Positions 7,042 to 13,168 of a stretch of 14,209 bases of DNA are shown here, piece after piece (the first letter of the stretch is position 1; every line of letters begins with the position of its first letter). The notes under the pieces were generated by a model. The model ran no database searches. It was not told where the DNA came from and saw nothing but the letters and a program-made list of their open reading frames with translations. A program made the position numbers and the translations under genes. Source of the DNA: Acidimicrobiales bacterium (lineage in GTDB: Bacteria > Actinomycetota > Acidimicrobiia > Acidimicrobiales > Ilumatobacteraceae); assembly GCA_030833305.1 (NCBI GenBank), contig JAURHL010000034.1, positions 1 through 14,209 of the forward strand, given 5' to 3'.

Positions 7042-7734
7042 TCAGGAACGGACGTAGATCCAGTCGGTGCCGCCGAATCCGTTCAGCATCACCAGTCGAT
7101 TCCGTGGTCCCTTGGTGTCGGCGTCACCGGATTCGTATCCGGCGTCGCCGTTCCACATCATCACGTCCTGTCCGTCGGTGGTGCGGCCGGGACGGGTGAC
7201 GTACGCGGGGGGATTCGAACGCCCGCGACGGATGACGTGGTGGTCGCCCGCTTCGTGCAGTTCGTGAAGAGTGACGATGGTGGGCGGAGCCATTGGTAGC
7301 TCGGCGGCCAGTGCCCGATCGGGGGCCATCCAGCGGTAGTCGACGATCTCGTGGTTGTCGATGGTGATGTCGCCGTCGTCGTGGGCGGCCACGAAGAACC
7401 AGGTCGTGAAGCGGGCCGGCGCCGACATCGGGGGCGTCCAGTGACTCCAGGGAGCCAGGGTCGCGCGATCGACCCGGGCCGAGACCTCCTCGTGGGCCTC
7501 CCGGATGGCGGCCGACATGGCCCGCGAATAGTCGTCGAGGCCCTCGTCGGCGTCGTCCACCCGTCCGCCGGGGAACACCCACATGCCGGCGAAGGCGCCC
7601 ACGTCGCTGCGGCGCAACAACAACACCTCCAAACCACAGGGTGATCGTTCGGCGAGTCGCGTGAGGATGACCGTGGCGGCCGGGCGACTCTTGCGGGCCT
7701 TCTGCGCGGCCTCGTCGCTCTCGCCGTTCGACAT
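7042..7734 (-). CDS. Nudix hydrolase, NUDT19-like group
   Basis: Nudix enzymes cleave X-linked nucleoside diphosphates using Mg2+ bound by the Nudix box. Here VLLLRRS (37-43) and FAGMWVFPGGRVDDADE (48-64) lead into AAIREAHEEVSA (75-86), which carries the metal-binding REXXEE residues (Arg78, Glu79, Glu82, Glu83). Compared with the standard 23-residue box, about seven residues are inserted between the Gly and the Arg, and the late Gly is Ser85. An interrupted box with a VFPGG context is reminiscent of NUDT19-type CoA diphosphatases, so CoA or acyl-CoA pyrophosphate bonds are a reasonable but unproven substrate. That would suit the two acyl-CoA-binding crotonases nearby. The ATG at 7734 has no ribosome-binding site but a TAGTGT -10 hexamer just upstream, indicating leaderless translation. 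Confidence 0.85.
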   Translation of the reverse strand: MSNGESDEAAQKARKSRPAATVILTRLAERSPCGLEVLLLRRSDVGAFAGMWVFPGGRVDDADEGLDDYSRAMSAAIREAHEEVSARVDRATLAPWSHWTPPMSAPARFTTWFFVAAHDDGDITIDNHEIVDYRWMAPDRALAAELPMAPPTIVTLHELHEAGDHHVIRRGRSNPPAYVTRPGRTTDGQDVMMWNGDAGYESGDADTKGPRNRLVMLNGFGGTDWIYVRS

Positions 7735-7740
7735 GCACCA

Positions 7741-7746
7741 ACACTA
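7741..7746 (-). promoter_or_regulatory. -10 element of the Nudix gene (leaderless)
   Basis: On the minus strand TAGTGT fits the actinobacterial TANNNT -10 pattern. It ends 6 nt before the ATG at 7734, which places the transcript start at or next to the A of ATG. No Shine-Dalgarno sequence is present and the -35 is weak. The call is a sequence-based inference. Confidence 0.5.
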
Positions 7747-7778
7747 GGCGCGGTCGGAACGTCTGCGAGAATGCTCCG

Positions 7779-8552
7779 GTGACCGAATCGAACAGTCCTC
7801 TCGTCCTACTCGACGTGGCCGATGGTGTGGCCACCATCACCTTGAACAATCCCGCCGAGCGCAACACGCTCACCGCCCCCTTGGTGGCCGAGATCGTGGC
7901 GATCATGGATCGGGTGGAATCCGACTCGGCCATCGGTGCCATCGTGGTCACCGGTGCCGCGCCGGCCTTTTGCGCGGGGGCGAACCTGGGCAACCTGCAA
8001 ACCAGCACCGCCGAGAGTCTGGGCAACATTTACGAGGGATTCCTGCGCATCGCGCGCAGCGAACTACCCACCATCGCGGCGGTGAACGGAGCCGCGGTCG
8101 GTGCGGGAATGAACCTCGCCCTCGGCTGCGACGTGCGCGTCGCGGCGCGACGGGCCCGCTTCGACACCCGATTCCTGCAGATCGGCATTCATCCCGGTGG
8201 TGGACACACCTGGATGTTGCGACGCATCGCCGGACCGCAGACGACCATGGCCACCGTGATCTTCGGTGAGATCGTCGATGGTTCCGAAGCCGAACGCCTC
8301 GGCATCGTTCACCGATGCGTGGAAGACGACCAGTTGATGAGCGTCGCTCACGCCATGGCGGCGCGGGCGGCCGCCGCGCCACGCGCGTTGGTCATCGAGA
8401 CGAAGAAGACCATCAAGGCCATGGCCGACGTGAGTGAGCATCCCGACGCCGTGGCGCGAGAACTGACCCCGCAACTGTGGAGCACCCGTCAACCCTTCTT
8501 CGAGGAGCGCATCAAGGCCCTGCAGTCCCAGATCTCGTCCAAGAAATCCTGA
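7779..8552 (+). CDS. Crotonase-fold (enoyl-CoA hydratase/isomerase family) protein, catalytic Glu residues missing
   Basis: The 257-aa protein has the complete crotonase layout. The acyl-CoA-binding and oxyanion-hole segments AFCAGANLGNL (63-73) and VNGAAVGAGMNLALGCD (102-118) are intact. The two Glu residues that activate water in classical enoyl-CoA hydratase are Asn112 and Phe132 (in FDTRFLQIGIHPGGG, 128-142), so hydration of enoyl-CoA is unlikely; another enolate chemistry is more plausible. The C-terminal helical region ends FFEERIKALQSQ. The start is GTG at 7779; there is no ribosome-binding site, and a GAGAAT hexamer (7767-7772) 6 nt upstream may be the -10 of a leaderless mRNA. It is divergent from the Nudix gene across only 44 bp. 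Its N-terminus resembles that of the minus-strand crotonase, consistent with paralogy. Confidence 0.88.
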   Translation: MTESNSPLVLLDVADGVATITLNNPAERNTLTAPLVAEIVAIMDRVESDSAIGAIVVTGAAPAFCAGANLGNLQTSTAESLGNIYEGFLRIARSELPTIAAVNGAAVGAGMNLALGCDVRVAARRARFDTRFLQIGIHPGGGHTWMLRRIAGPQTTMATVIFGEIVDGSEAERLGIVHRCVEDDQLMSVAHAMAARAAAAPRALVIETKKTIKAMADVSEHPDAVARELTPQLWSTRQPFFEERIKALQSQISSKKS

Positions 8553-8585
8553 TCGGAAACCGACGTTCGTACCGGTGAACCGCCC

Positions 8586-8613
8586 TTGCAATTCGGCGAA
8601 AGTGTTGTACCTT
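8586..8613 (+). promoter_or_regulatory. Promoter of the small basic protein gene
   Basis: TTGCAA (8586-8591) and TACCTT (8608-8613) are separated by 16 nt and match sigma70-type -35 and -10 consensus at four positions each. They lie about 40 nt before a strong ribosome-binding site. This suggests the small gene has its own promoter inside the 100-bp gap after the crotonase gene. Inferred from sequence. Confidence 0.5.
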
Positions 8614-8641
8614 TCGCTCAGGGGGAGTTCAACGGAACCAG

Positions 8642-8647
8642 AGGAGG
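8642..8647 (+). promoter_or_regulatory. Ribosome-binding site fixing the start at 8653
   Basis: AGGAGG, a full Shine-Dalgarno match, lies 5 nt before ATG 8653. It decides against the longer frame that opens at 8575, whose first 26 codons would run through the promoter and this site. Confidence 0.75.
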
Positions 8648-8652
8648 GACCG

Positions 8653-8973
8653 ATGAGCAAGCGCCATCGAAGCCAGGAAGCGGTACCGCTGCCGAGAGCC
8701 GAGTTGCGGGCCCACGCCCACGGCGAGCGCCACCGGGTGAAGAGTGAGTTGCACGAACTCGCCGACATGGTGAGTCACGGACTCGAACCCGACGACGCCG
8801 ACGAGCCCGGCACCGAGTGGAAACCCGCGCATCATCACGACGCGGAACGAGCCGTCAAGAAACTCGACCATGGTCGCAAACTGCGGCATTGGAAGGTCAA
8901 GGAGTGGAAGCGTCGTACCGTGGTGCGTCGACAAAAGGCCGCCGCGTACCGCAACTGGGCCCAGTCGGCCTGA
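8653..8973 (+). CDS. Small basic His-rich protein, 106 aa, unknown function
   Basis: I do not recognise a family. The protein is very hydrophilic, with no signal peptide or membrane segment. His, Arg and Lys are abundant (MSKRHRSQ start; HAHGERHR at 21-28; HHH at 60-62). A strongly basic, Trp-containing C-terminal helix covers about 67-103 (WKVKEWKRRTVVRRQK at 80-95). A short acidic patch (46-51) lies in the middle. Such composition suits nucleic-acid or ribosome binding, or metal binding by the His clusters, but that is speculation. A near-consensus ribosome-binding site and a plausible promoter support it as a real, independently expressed and possibly well-translated gene. Its TGA and the TGA of the convergent acetyltransferase gene directly abut in TGATCA (8971-8976). 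Confidence 0.75.
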   Translation: MSKRHRSQEAVPLPRAELRAHAHGERHRVKSELHELADMVSHGLEPDDADEPGTEWKPAHHHDAERAVKKLDHGRKLRHWKVKEWKRRTVVRRQKAAAYRNWAQSA

Positions 8974-9597
8974 TCACAACCACGCGGCCGCGAGTTCGTC
9001 GCGGCGCGCGGTCCATTCCTCGGAGGTGAAGCCGTAGCGCACGTGGTCCTCCCACGTGCCGTTGATCTCGAGGAAGCGCTCGGCGGTGCCCTCGTTGCGC
9101 AACCCCAACTTGGCCACCACCCGATGCGAGTTCGCGTTGCGGGGCACGATGCAGATCTCGAGACGATGCAGACCCAATTCCTCGAACGCGTATCGACTCA
9201 ATACGACGACGGCCTCCGACGTGTAGGAATGTCCGGCTCGTGCTTGGTCGATCCAGTAACCGACGGAGCCGCCCATCATCGCCCCGCGCACGACGTTGTT
9301 GAGATTGACCTCTCCGGCGAAGGCGTTGTCGACGAACATGCCGAAGGCATAGGCGGTGCCGGACTGACGCTCGCGATCGCGCAACGCGCAACGGGCCGAG
9401 AAAGCCTCGCGATCGGTGCTGGGGTCGGGGGAGTTCGCGGGTCGGGACGGCTCCCAGACGGTGAGCCATTCGTGGTTCCGTCGACGCACCTCGGACCAGC
9501 CGGAGAAGTCCGGTGGAACCAGAGGACGCAACACGACCCGCCGCCCGTACAAACGGACGGCGGCGGTGCGCGCGGGATGGACGTCGTGGTGGCTCAT
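8974..9597 (-). CDS. RimJ/RimL-like GNAT N-acetyltransferase
   Basis: GNAT enzymes transfer acetyl from acetyl-CoA to amines; the RimJ/RimL branch acts on protein N-termini such as ribosomal proteins, though many members have other targets. The 207-aa protein shows the RimJ-type pattern: GYWIDQARAGHSYTSEAV (113-130, acetyl-CoA pyrophosphate loop), YAFEELGLHRLEICIVPRN (136-154), ANSHRVVAKLGLRNEG (155-170) and INGTWEDHVRYGFTSEEW (178-195). The N-terminal GRRVVLRPLVPPD (18-30) is also typical. The ATG at 9597 overlaps the stop of the phosphatase gene (ATGA, 9594-9597), so it is the last gene of the DUF501-phosphatase transcript. The exact target cannot be deduced. Confidence 0.9.
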   Translation of the reverse strand: MSHHDVHPARTAAVRLYGRRVVLRPLVPPDFSGWSEVRRRNHEWLTVWEPSRPANSPDPSTDREAFSARCALRDRERQSGTAYAFGMFVDNAFAGEVNLNNVVRGAMMGGSVGYWIDQARAGHSYTSEAVVVLSRYAFEELGLHRLEICIVPRNANSHRVVAKLGLRNEGTAERFLEINGTWEDHVRYGFTSEEWTARRDELAAAWL

Positions 9598-10520
9598 CGT
9601 GCTGACTCCTCGAGCAGTTCAGCACAAATCCCGTCCATGATGTTGTGTGCCGACACGATGATCTCGTCGGCGTCCCACCGTCGGAGCAGTCCGACGAGCA
9701 CGCACAAGCCACCGACGATGACGTCGGCTCGCTCGCGGGGCAAACCCGGGTTGTGCGCGCGGTCGTTCAAGGACTCGGTGGCCAGCGTGCGAAAGACGTC
9801 CTCGACGGCGTTTCGTTCGAACCGGAATCCGTGGACCCGTGAGGCGTCGAAGGTCGCCAGTCCGATCTCGACGGCCGCGGACGTGACGATGGTCCCGGCG
9901 ACTCCGATCAGTTGACGCGCGCCCGCCATGGCCGGGATCGAGCGGATCATGTCGTCGAACAGGTCCTGCACGTCACCGATGGCGTTCAACAATTCCTCGG
10001 GACGGGGCGGATCGTGTTCGAGGTGTCGCTCGGTCAGGCGCACGGCGCCGACGTCGATGCTGTGCGTGTGGCGAAGTTCGACGTCACCGTACGCGAACTC
10101 CGTCGAACCTCCGCCGATGTCGATCACGACGTGGCCCATGGGGTCGGGGGTGAGGCCCGTGATCGCACCGCGATACGCGAGACGCGCCTCGTCGTGTCCA
10201 CTGATCAGTTCGGGTCGACGACCGAGGACACTGGTCGCGCGGTCGAAGAACTCGTCGCGATTCGCCGCGTCGCGACACGCACTCGACGCCGAGACGCGCA
10301 TCGGAACCGGGGTCGACGCACCGAACCCGGAAAGGATCGTCGCGTACCGATCGAGACAGGCCACCGTCCGATCGATGGCGTCCGGCGCGAGCGATCCGGA
10401 CCGATCGACCCCGACGCCGAGACGCGTCACCTCGACGATCCGATGCAATGTCGATCCGTCGTTGTCCACCACCAACAGGTTGGTGGAGTTGGTGCCGATG
10501 TCGATGGCAGCCACGGGCAC
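9594..10520 (-). CDS. ppx: Ppx/GppA-family exopolyphosphatase / (p)ppGpp phosphohydrolase
   Basis: Ppx/GppA proteins of the ASKHA fold hydrolyse polyphosphate and/or pppGpp, linking phosphate storage and stringent response. From GTG 10520 the product has 308 aa, the short form lacking the extra C-terminal domains of the enterobacterial enzymes and similar in layout to mycobacterial Ppx. Motifs are IDIGTNSTNLLV (6-17, phosphate loop 1), SGHDEARLAY with the likely catalytic Glu111, IDIGGGSTEF (133-142, phosphate loop 2), GVAGTIVTSAA (206-216) and the ADVIVGG region (265-271). GTG 10520 is chosen because it lies 2 nt after the DUF501 stop and behind GAAGGAG; it also begins right at the conserved domain, while the longer frame would run into DUF501. 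DUF501 followed by Ppx is a conserved actinobacterial pair (as Rv1025-Rv1026). Confidence 0.92.
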   Translation of the reverse strand: MPVAAIDIGTNSTNLLVVDNDGSTLHRIVEVTRLGVGVDRSGSLAPDAIDRTVACLDRYATILSGFGASTPVPMRVSASSACRDAANRDEFFDRATSVLGRRPELISGHDEARLAYRGAITGLTPDPMGHVVIDIGGGSTEFAYGDVELRHTHSIDVGAVRLTERHLEHDPPRPEELLNAIGDVQDLFDDMIRSIPAMAGARQLIGVAGTIVTSAAVEIGLATFDASRVHGFRFERNAVEDVFRTLATESLNDRAHNPGLPRERADVIVGGLCVLVGLLRRWDADEIIVSAHNIMDGICAELLEESAR

Positions 10521-10522
10521 GA

Positions 10523-10996
10523 TCAACCAACTCCTTCGGCCGGCGCGAGTCGACGTTCGACCCACCGACCCACCGGATCGTCACCACCGGCGAGGTGCCA
10601 GGCGTAATGCGCGTGCAGACACTTCACGCCCACCCGGGTGCCGGCCACGCCCCCCGACGGACGGGGCCCCACGTGGTCGTCGGCGATGTCGGCGTCGCGT
10701 TCCGATGCGTAGCGGTGGTGGGCGGCGGCCAGTTCGGCGGCATCGACTTCGGCTTCGGCCCGATCGACTCCGCCGTCGGCCTCGAGACGACTGACGAGGA
10801 CGGTGATCGTCGGGTCGCACAGCCAGAACAAGGTGGGCATGGGGGTGCCATCGTCCATGAACGGCGCGTTGCGCAACACGACGGGATCTCCCTCGGGCGA
10901 ACGCACCACCACTTCGAACCAACCGTTCGGACGACGACCCAAGAGGCGGGTGACCGCGTCGACGTCGACCGTGGCGGGCGCCGGTCGCGAATTCAT
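10523..10996 (-). CDS. DUF501 family protein
   Basis: This 157-aa protein matches the actinobacterial DUF501 family, whose function is unknown. Recognisable elements are LGRRPNG (19-25), the DGTPMPTLFWL block (49-59), VSRLE (68-72) and the C-terminal RVGVKCLHAHYAWHLAGGDDPVG block (121-143), in which KCLH, the following His and DPVG are the conserved points. No signal peptide or membrane segment is seen. In actinobacteria it usually follows eno and an FtsB/DivIC-like gene and precedes ppx. Here the ppx link remains (2-nt gap), but the gene upstream is a CoxG-like gene, 51 bp away. The ATG at 10996 has only a weak ribosome-binding site (GTGAAG). Confidence 0.9.
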   Translation of the reverse strand: MNSRPAPATVDVDAVTRLLGRRPNGWFEVVVRSPEGDPVVLRNAPFMDDGTPMPTLFWLCDPTITVLVSRLEADGGVDRAEAEVDAAELAAAHHRYASERDADIADDHVGPRPSGGVAGTRVGVKCLHAHYAWHLAGGDDPVGRWVERRLAPAEGVG

Positions 10997-11047
10997 GAAC
11001 GACGACGCTTCACGAGGATCGATGCAACGATCGATTCGAGAATCCGC

Positions 11048-11725
11048 TCAGGCCTTCTTGCGACGGCGCGAGACGATCCTCTTGAGGAACAGTCCGAGCG
11101 CGGCCAATCCGGCGAGCAACGGGAGAATCCGCTTCATCATCGCGCCACCGGCGACATCCTGCAGATTCAGCGGTTCGGCGGCGGGACCCTCGATCTTGCG
11201 CACCTTGGGGAGCTCGCCCGAGTTGTCGGTCGCACTCGGGGCCGGCGCGGTGGTGTCGGCCGCCGGCGCGGTGGCGCCTTCGGTGTCGATCAAGGTGTTG
11301 AGATTGTCGGCGAACTGAGCGATGAGTTTCTCGCTGATGTCGGCCATCGCACCGCGACCGAACTGCGCCACCTTGCCGGTGATCGCCAGATCGGTGACCA
11401 CGTTGCACTCGGTGGAAGTGTCCGACAGTGCGGTCAACTGAGCCGTGATGGTGGCCGACGCATTGCCCTTTCCGCCCGTGTCACGCCCCGAGGCCTTCAA
11501 CGTGGCCTTGTAATTGGTGTCGTCGCGCTCGGCGAACTGGGCCTCACCCTTGAATTGGGCCACGATCGGTCCGACCTTGATCTTCACCACGCCCTTGTAG
11601 ACGTCGCCGTCGACTTCTTGAAGCTGGGCTCCGGGCAGACACGGCGCGATGCGCTCGAGGTCGGTGAGGATCTTCCAGGTCTCGGCGATCGATTGATTGA
11701 CGGTGATCGAATGATTCAGGTCCAT
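11048..11725 (-). CDS. coxG: CoxG-like SRPBCC protein with C-terminal membrane anchor
   Basis: CoxG (CO dehydrogenase subunit G) proteins have the SRPBCC lipid/ligand-binding fold and, in carboxydotrophs, help recruit the molybdenum CO dehydrogenase to the membrane. The 225-aa protein has the SRPBCC domain at 1-150. It includes IAETWKILTDLERIAPCLPGA (13-33, with the typical CLPG) and ITGKVAQFGRGAM (115-127). An Ala/Pro/Thr linker (150-170) precedes a hydrophobic C-terminal segment (about 199-214) and the basic tail SRRRKKA, which fits a membrane anchor with the tail in the cytoplasm. The start at 11725 lies inside the upstream mocA-like gene (10-nt overlap), suggesting coupled translation. 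No large, medium or small Mo-hydroxylase subunit gene is in the window, so the partner enzyme is unknown. Confidence 0.85.
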   Translation of the reverse strand: MDLNHSITVNQSIAETWKILTDLERIAPCLPGAQLQEVDGDVYKGVVKIKVGPIVAQFKGEAQFAERDDTNYKATLKASGRDTGGKGNASATITAQLTALSDTSTECNVVTDLAITGKVAQFGRGAMADISEKLIAQFADNLNTLIDTEGATAPAADTTAPAPSATDNSGELPKVRKIEGPAAEPLNLQDVAGGAMMKRILPLLAGLAALGLFLKRIVSRRRKKA

Positions 11726-12303
11726 GGGGCGAGGTCCTCCTGCGTGTCGATGTCAGCCGCGGAACCATCGCAGGCTACTTCGCGAACGAGTTCGGGGCGT
11801 AGGCGCATGAGTTCCCGTGCACCGACGTCACCGGTCGTTGGTAACAGCGGCCACACCTCGGCCTCGAGTCGAACCGGATTCCCGCGAATGCCGTCGTAGG
11901 TGGCCACCGCGATCGGTGACTCGGTACGTGCCACGTCGCGCCAGGCGGTGGCGGTGACGAAGGGCTGATCACCGAGTCCGATGACGGCCACGTGCGAGCC
12001 GAGTTCGGCGACCGCGCGCAAACCGACGCTGATGGATGTCGCTTGGCCTCGAGCCCATTCGGGGTTGTGGCGCACGACGATGGTCGGGTCGTCGAGATAC
12101 GAGGGCGGGATCTCGACGGCACCGGTGACCACCACGATGGAATCGAAGCGTGCGGCGCGAACGGCGGCCAGTGCGGACTCGAGGACGGTTCGGCGGCCCA
12201 AGGGAGCCAAAAGTTTGTGGGTGGGGCCATCAAAGCGGGTCCCCGCTCCCGCGGCAAGCAGCACGGCCACGCCCGATCCGGACGTCGTCGGCGGCAGATT
12301 CAT
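11716..12303 (-). CDS. MocA/MobA-like nucleotidyltransferase (molybdenum cofactor cytidylyltransferase-like)
   Basis: MocA-type enzymes attach CMP to the molybdenum cofactor for xanthine dehydrogenase/CO dehydrogenase-family enzymes. The 195-aa protein has the NTP-transferase loop LLAAGAGTRFDG (15-26) with Lys30, and RHNPEWARGQATSISVGL (78-95). The metal-binding GLGDQPF (109-115), RGNPVRL (140-146) and DIDTQEDL (184-191) follow. MocA rather than MobA is suggested by the overlap with the CoxG gene. The start is uncertain: ATG 12303 begins near the conserved domain and has GGGG just upstream and GGAG further up, while a GTG at 12357 in the same frame would add 18 residues. A good promoter lies at 12372-12401. 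It appears to be the first gene of the cluster running to 8974. Confidence 0.82.
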   Translation of the reverse strand: MNLPPTTSGSGVAVLLAAGAGTRFDGPTHKLLAPLGRRTVLESALAAVRAARFDSIVVVTGAVEIPPSYLDDPTIVVRHNPEWARGQATSISVGLRAVAELGSHVAVIGLGDQPFVTATAWRDVARTESPIAVATYDGIRGNPVRLEAEVWPLLPTTGDVGARELMRLRPELVREVACDGSAADIDTQEDLAPWT

Positions 12304-12371
12304 GTCCCCATCATGCTCCGTGACCTGCGGGTTTTCGGGGTCTGAGGCGGGAGGCACAGGCTCCGACTGGA

Positions 12372-12401
12372 ATTATGTCGGTCCCGCGACAAATGTGTCA
12401 G
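12372..12401 (-). promoter_or_regulatory. Promoter of the mocA-coxG cluster
   Basis: On the minus strand CTGACA (12401-12396) and CATAAT (12377-12372) are 18 nt apart, each five of six matches to the sigma70 consensus. This is the best promoter match in the window. It predicts a transcript start near 12365, giving a leader of about 60 nt to ATG 12303. It lies back-to-back with the NlpC/P60 promoter. Confidence 0.6.
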
Positions 12402-12430
12402 TTGTGTTGCGAAACCACCGTCCCTATCGT
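12402..12430 (+). promoter_or_regulatory. Promoter of the NlpC/P60 gene (leaderless)
   Basis: TTGTGT (12402-12407), a 17-nt spacer and TATCGT (12425-12430) are followed after 6 nt by ATG 12437. The predicted transcript start coincides with the start codon, and no ribosome-binding site is present. Its -35 directly abuts the -35 of the opposing mocA promoter. Confidence 0.55.
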
Positions 12431-12436
12431 GTTCGG

Positions 12437-13138
12437 ATGCCCGAAACCGATGGTCAACCCCTGCAGGGCAATCGGCGAACCCGACGAGCCCGTGTTGTGG
12501 GCTCGGCCATGGCCGTGGCTCTGACCCTGGTCGTGACCTTCGCGTGGGGTGGAATGTCAACCGTTTCGGCCGCGCCGGCGACTGTGGTTCCGGCGACTGT
12601 TCGGCTGAACGACCCCATCGCCGAAATCGCCATTCGTGCGCTGTCCCTCCTTCGTCGCGACATCGCCGGGGGCGACGCGTTGTCCGCGGAATACGTCGCG
12701 GCGCGGGCCGAACTGGCCACGGAGGTGGGGGCGCGACTGTGGACGCCGGGGGAACAGTTCGAACTGGCATGGAGCCGAGCGGATCGTGAGCACCAGGTGG
12801 CGGTTCTGGGGGCTCTCACCCAACTGGGGGTCCCGTACAAGCGCAACGCCTCGCTGCCCGGAGTCGGGTTCGATTGTTCGGGGCTTACCACGTTCGCATG
12901 GTCGATGGCCGGTTTCCAGTTGCCACGTAATTCCACCGCCCAGATCCGTGCCGCCGAACCACGCACCTGGGACACGGCGCAAGCCGGAGATCTGGTGCGT
13001 TACCCCGGCCACGTGATGATGTGGCTCGGAGTGGGAAAGGCCATCATCCACTCGCCTCGGTCGGGTCGCGTCGTCGAGATCAAGTTCATGGCGAACTACT
13101 CCATGAAGCGGAGCAAGGTCGGAGATCCGACGGAGTGA
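12437..13138 (+). CDS. Secreted NlpC/P60-family peptidoglycan hydrolase
   Basis: NlpC/P60 endopeptidases cut peptide cross-links or stems in peptidoglycan outside the cell. The 233-aa protein has a basic N-terminus (RRTRRARV, 13-20), a hydrophobic core (about 22-40) and a likely signal-peptidase site near VSAA (43-46). A short helical region (about 58-125) then precedes the catalytic domain. The domain shows LGVPYKRNASLPGVGFDCSGL with nucleophile Cys147, LPRNSTAQ (162-169), AGDLVRYPGHVMMWLG with His192, and IIHSPRSGRVVEI with a third polar residue His205. This Cys-His-His arrangement is that of active members. The start at 12437 gives a proper signal peptide and lies 6 nt after a -10 hexamer; the open frame extends upstream to 11981 but overlaps the mocA gene. 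It converges with the lipoprotein gene (30-bp gap). Confidence 0.9.
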   Translation: MPETDGQPLQGNRRTRRARVVGSAMAVALTLVVTFAWGGMSTVSAAPATVVPATVRLNDPIAEIAIRALSLLRRDIAGGDALSAEYVAARAELATEVGARLWTPGEQFELAWSRADREHQVAVLGALTQLGVPYKRNASLPGVGFDCSGLTTFAWSMAGFQLPRNSTAQIRAAEPRTWDTAQAGDLVRYPGHVMMWLGVGKAIIHSPRSGRVVEIKFMANYSMKRSKVGDPTE

Positions 13139-13155
13139 CGTGTCGGGGTTCCGAC
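13118..13155. repeat. Twin small hairpins at the convergent gene ends
   Basis: GTCGG-AGAT-CCGAC (13118-13131) and GTCGG-GGTT-CCGAC (13142-13155) are two 5-bp-stem hairpins with the same arms. The sequence TCCGACGGAG is directly repeated at 13126-13135 and 13150-13159. They span the end of the NlpC/P60 gene and the 30-bp convergent gap. They could act as a weak terminator for either strand, but there is no T-run. Confidence 0.4.
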
Positions 13156-13168
13156 GGAGATGGGACGA

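Noticed and set aside
7124..8029. 301-aa minus-strand frame crossing the Nudix/crotonase divergent gap
   Set aside because: It runs through the start regions of two real genes in the wrong phase and shows no motif.
10448..11899. 483-aa plus-strand frame opposite DUF501 and CoxG
   Set aside because: It is a shadow frame with no recognisable domain; both minus-strand genes have clear family motifs.
11981..12436. N-terminal extension of the NlpC/P60 gene
   Set aside because: It would overlap the mocA gene and its promoter and bury the signal peptide inside the protein.
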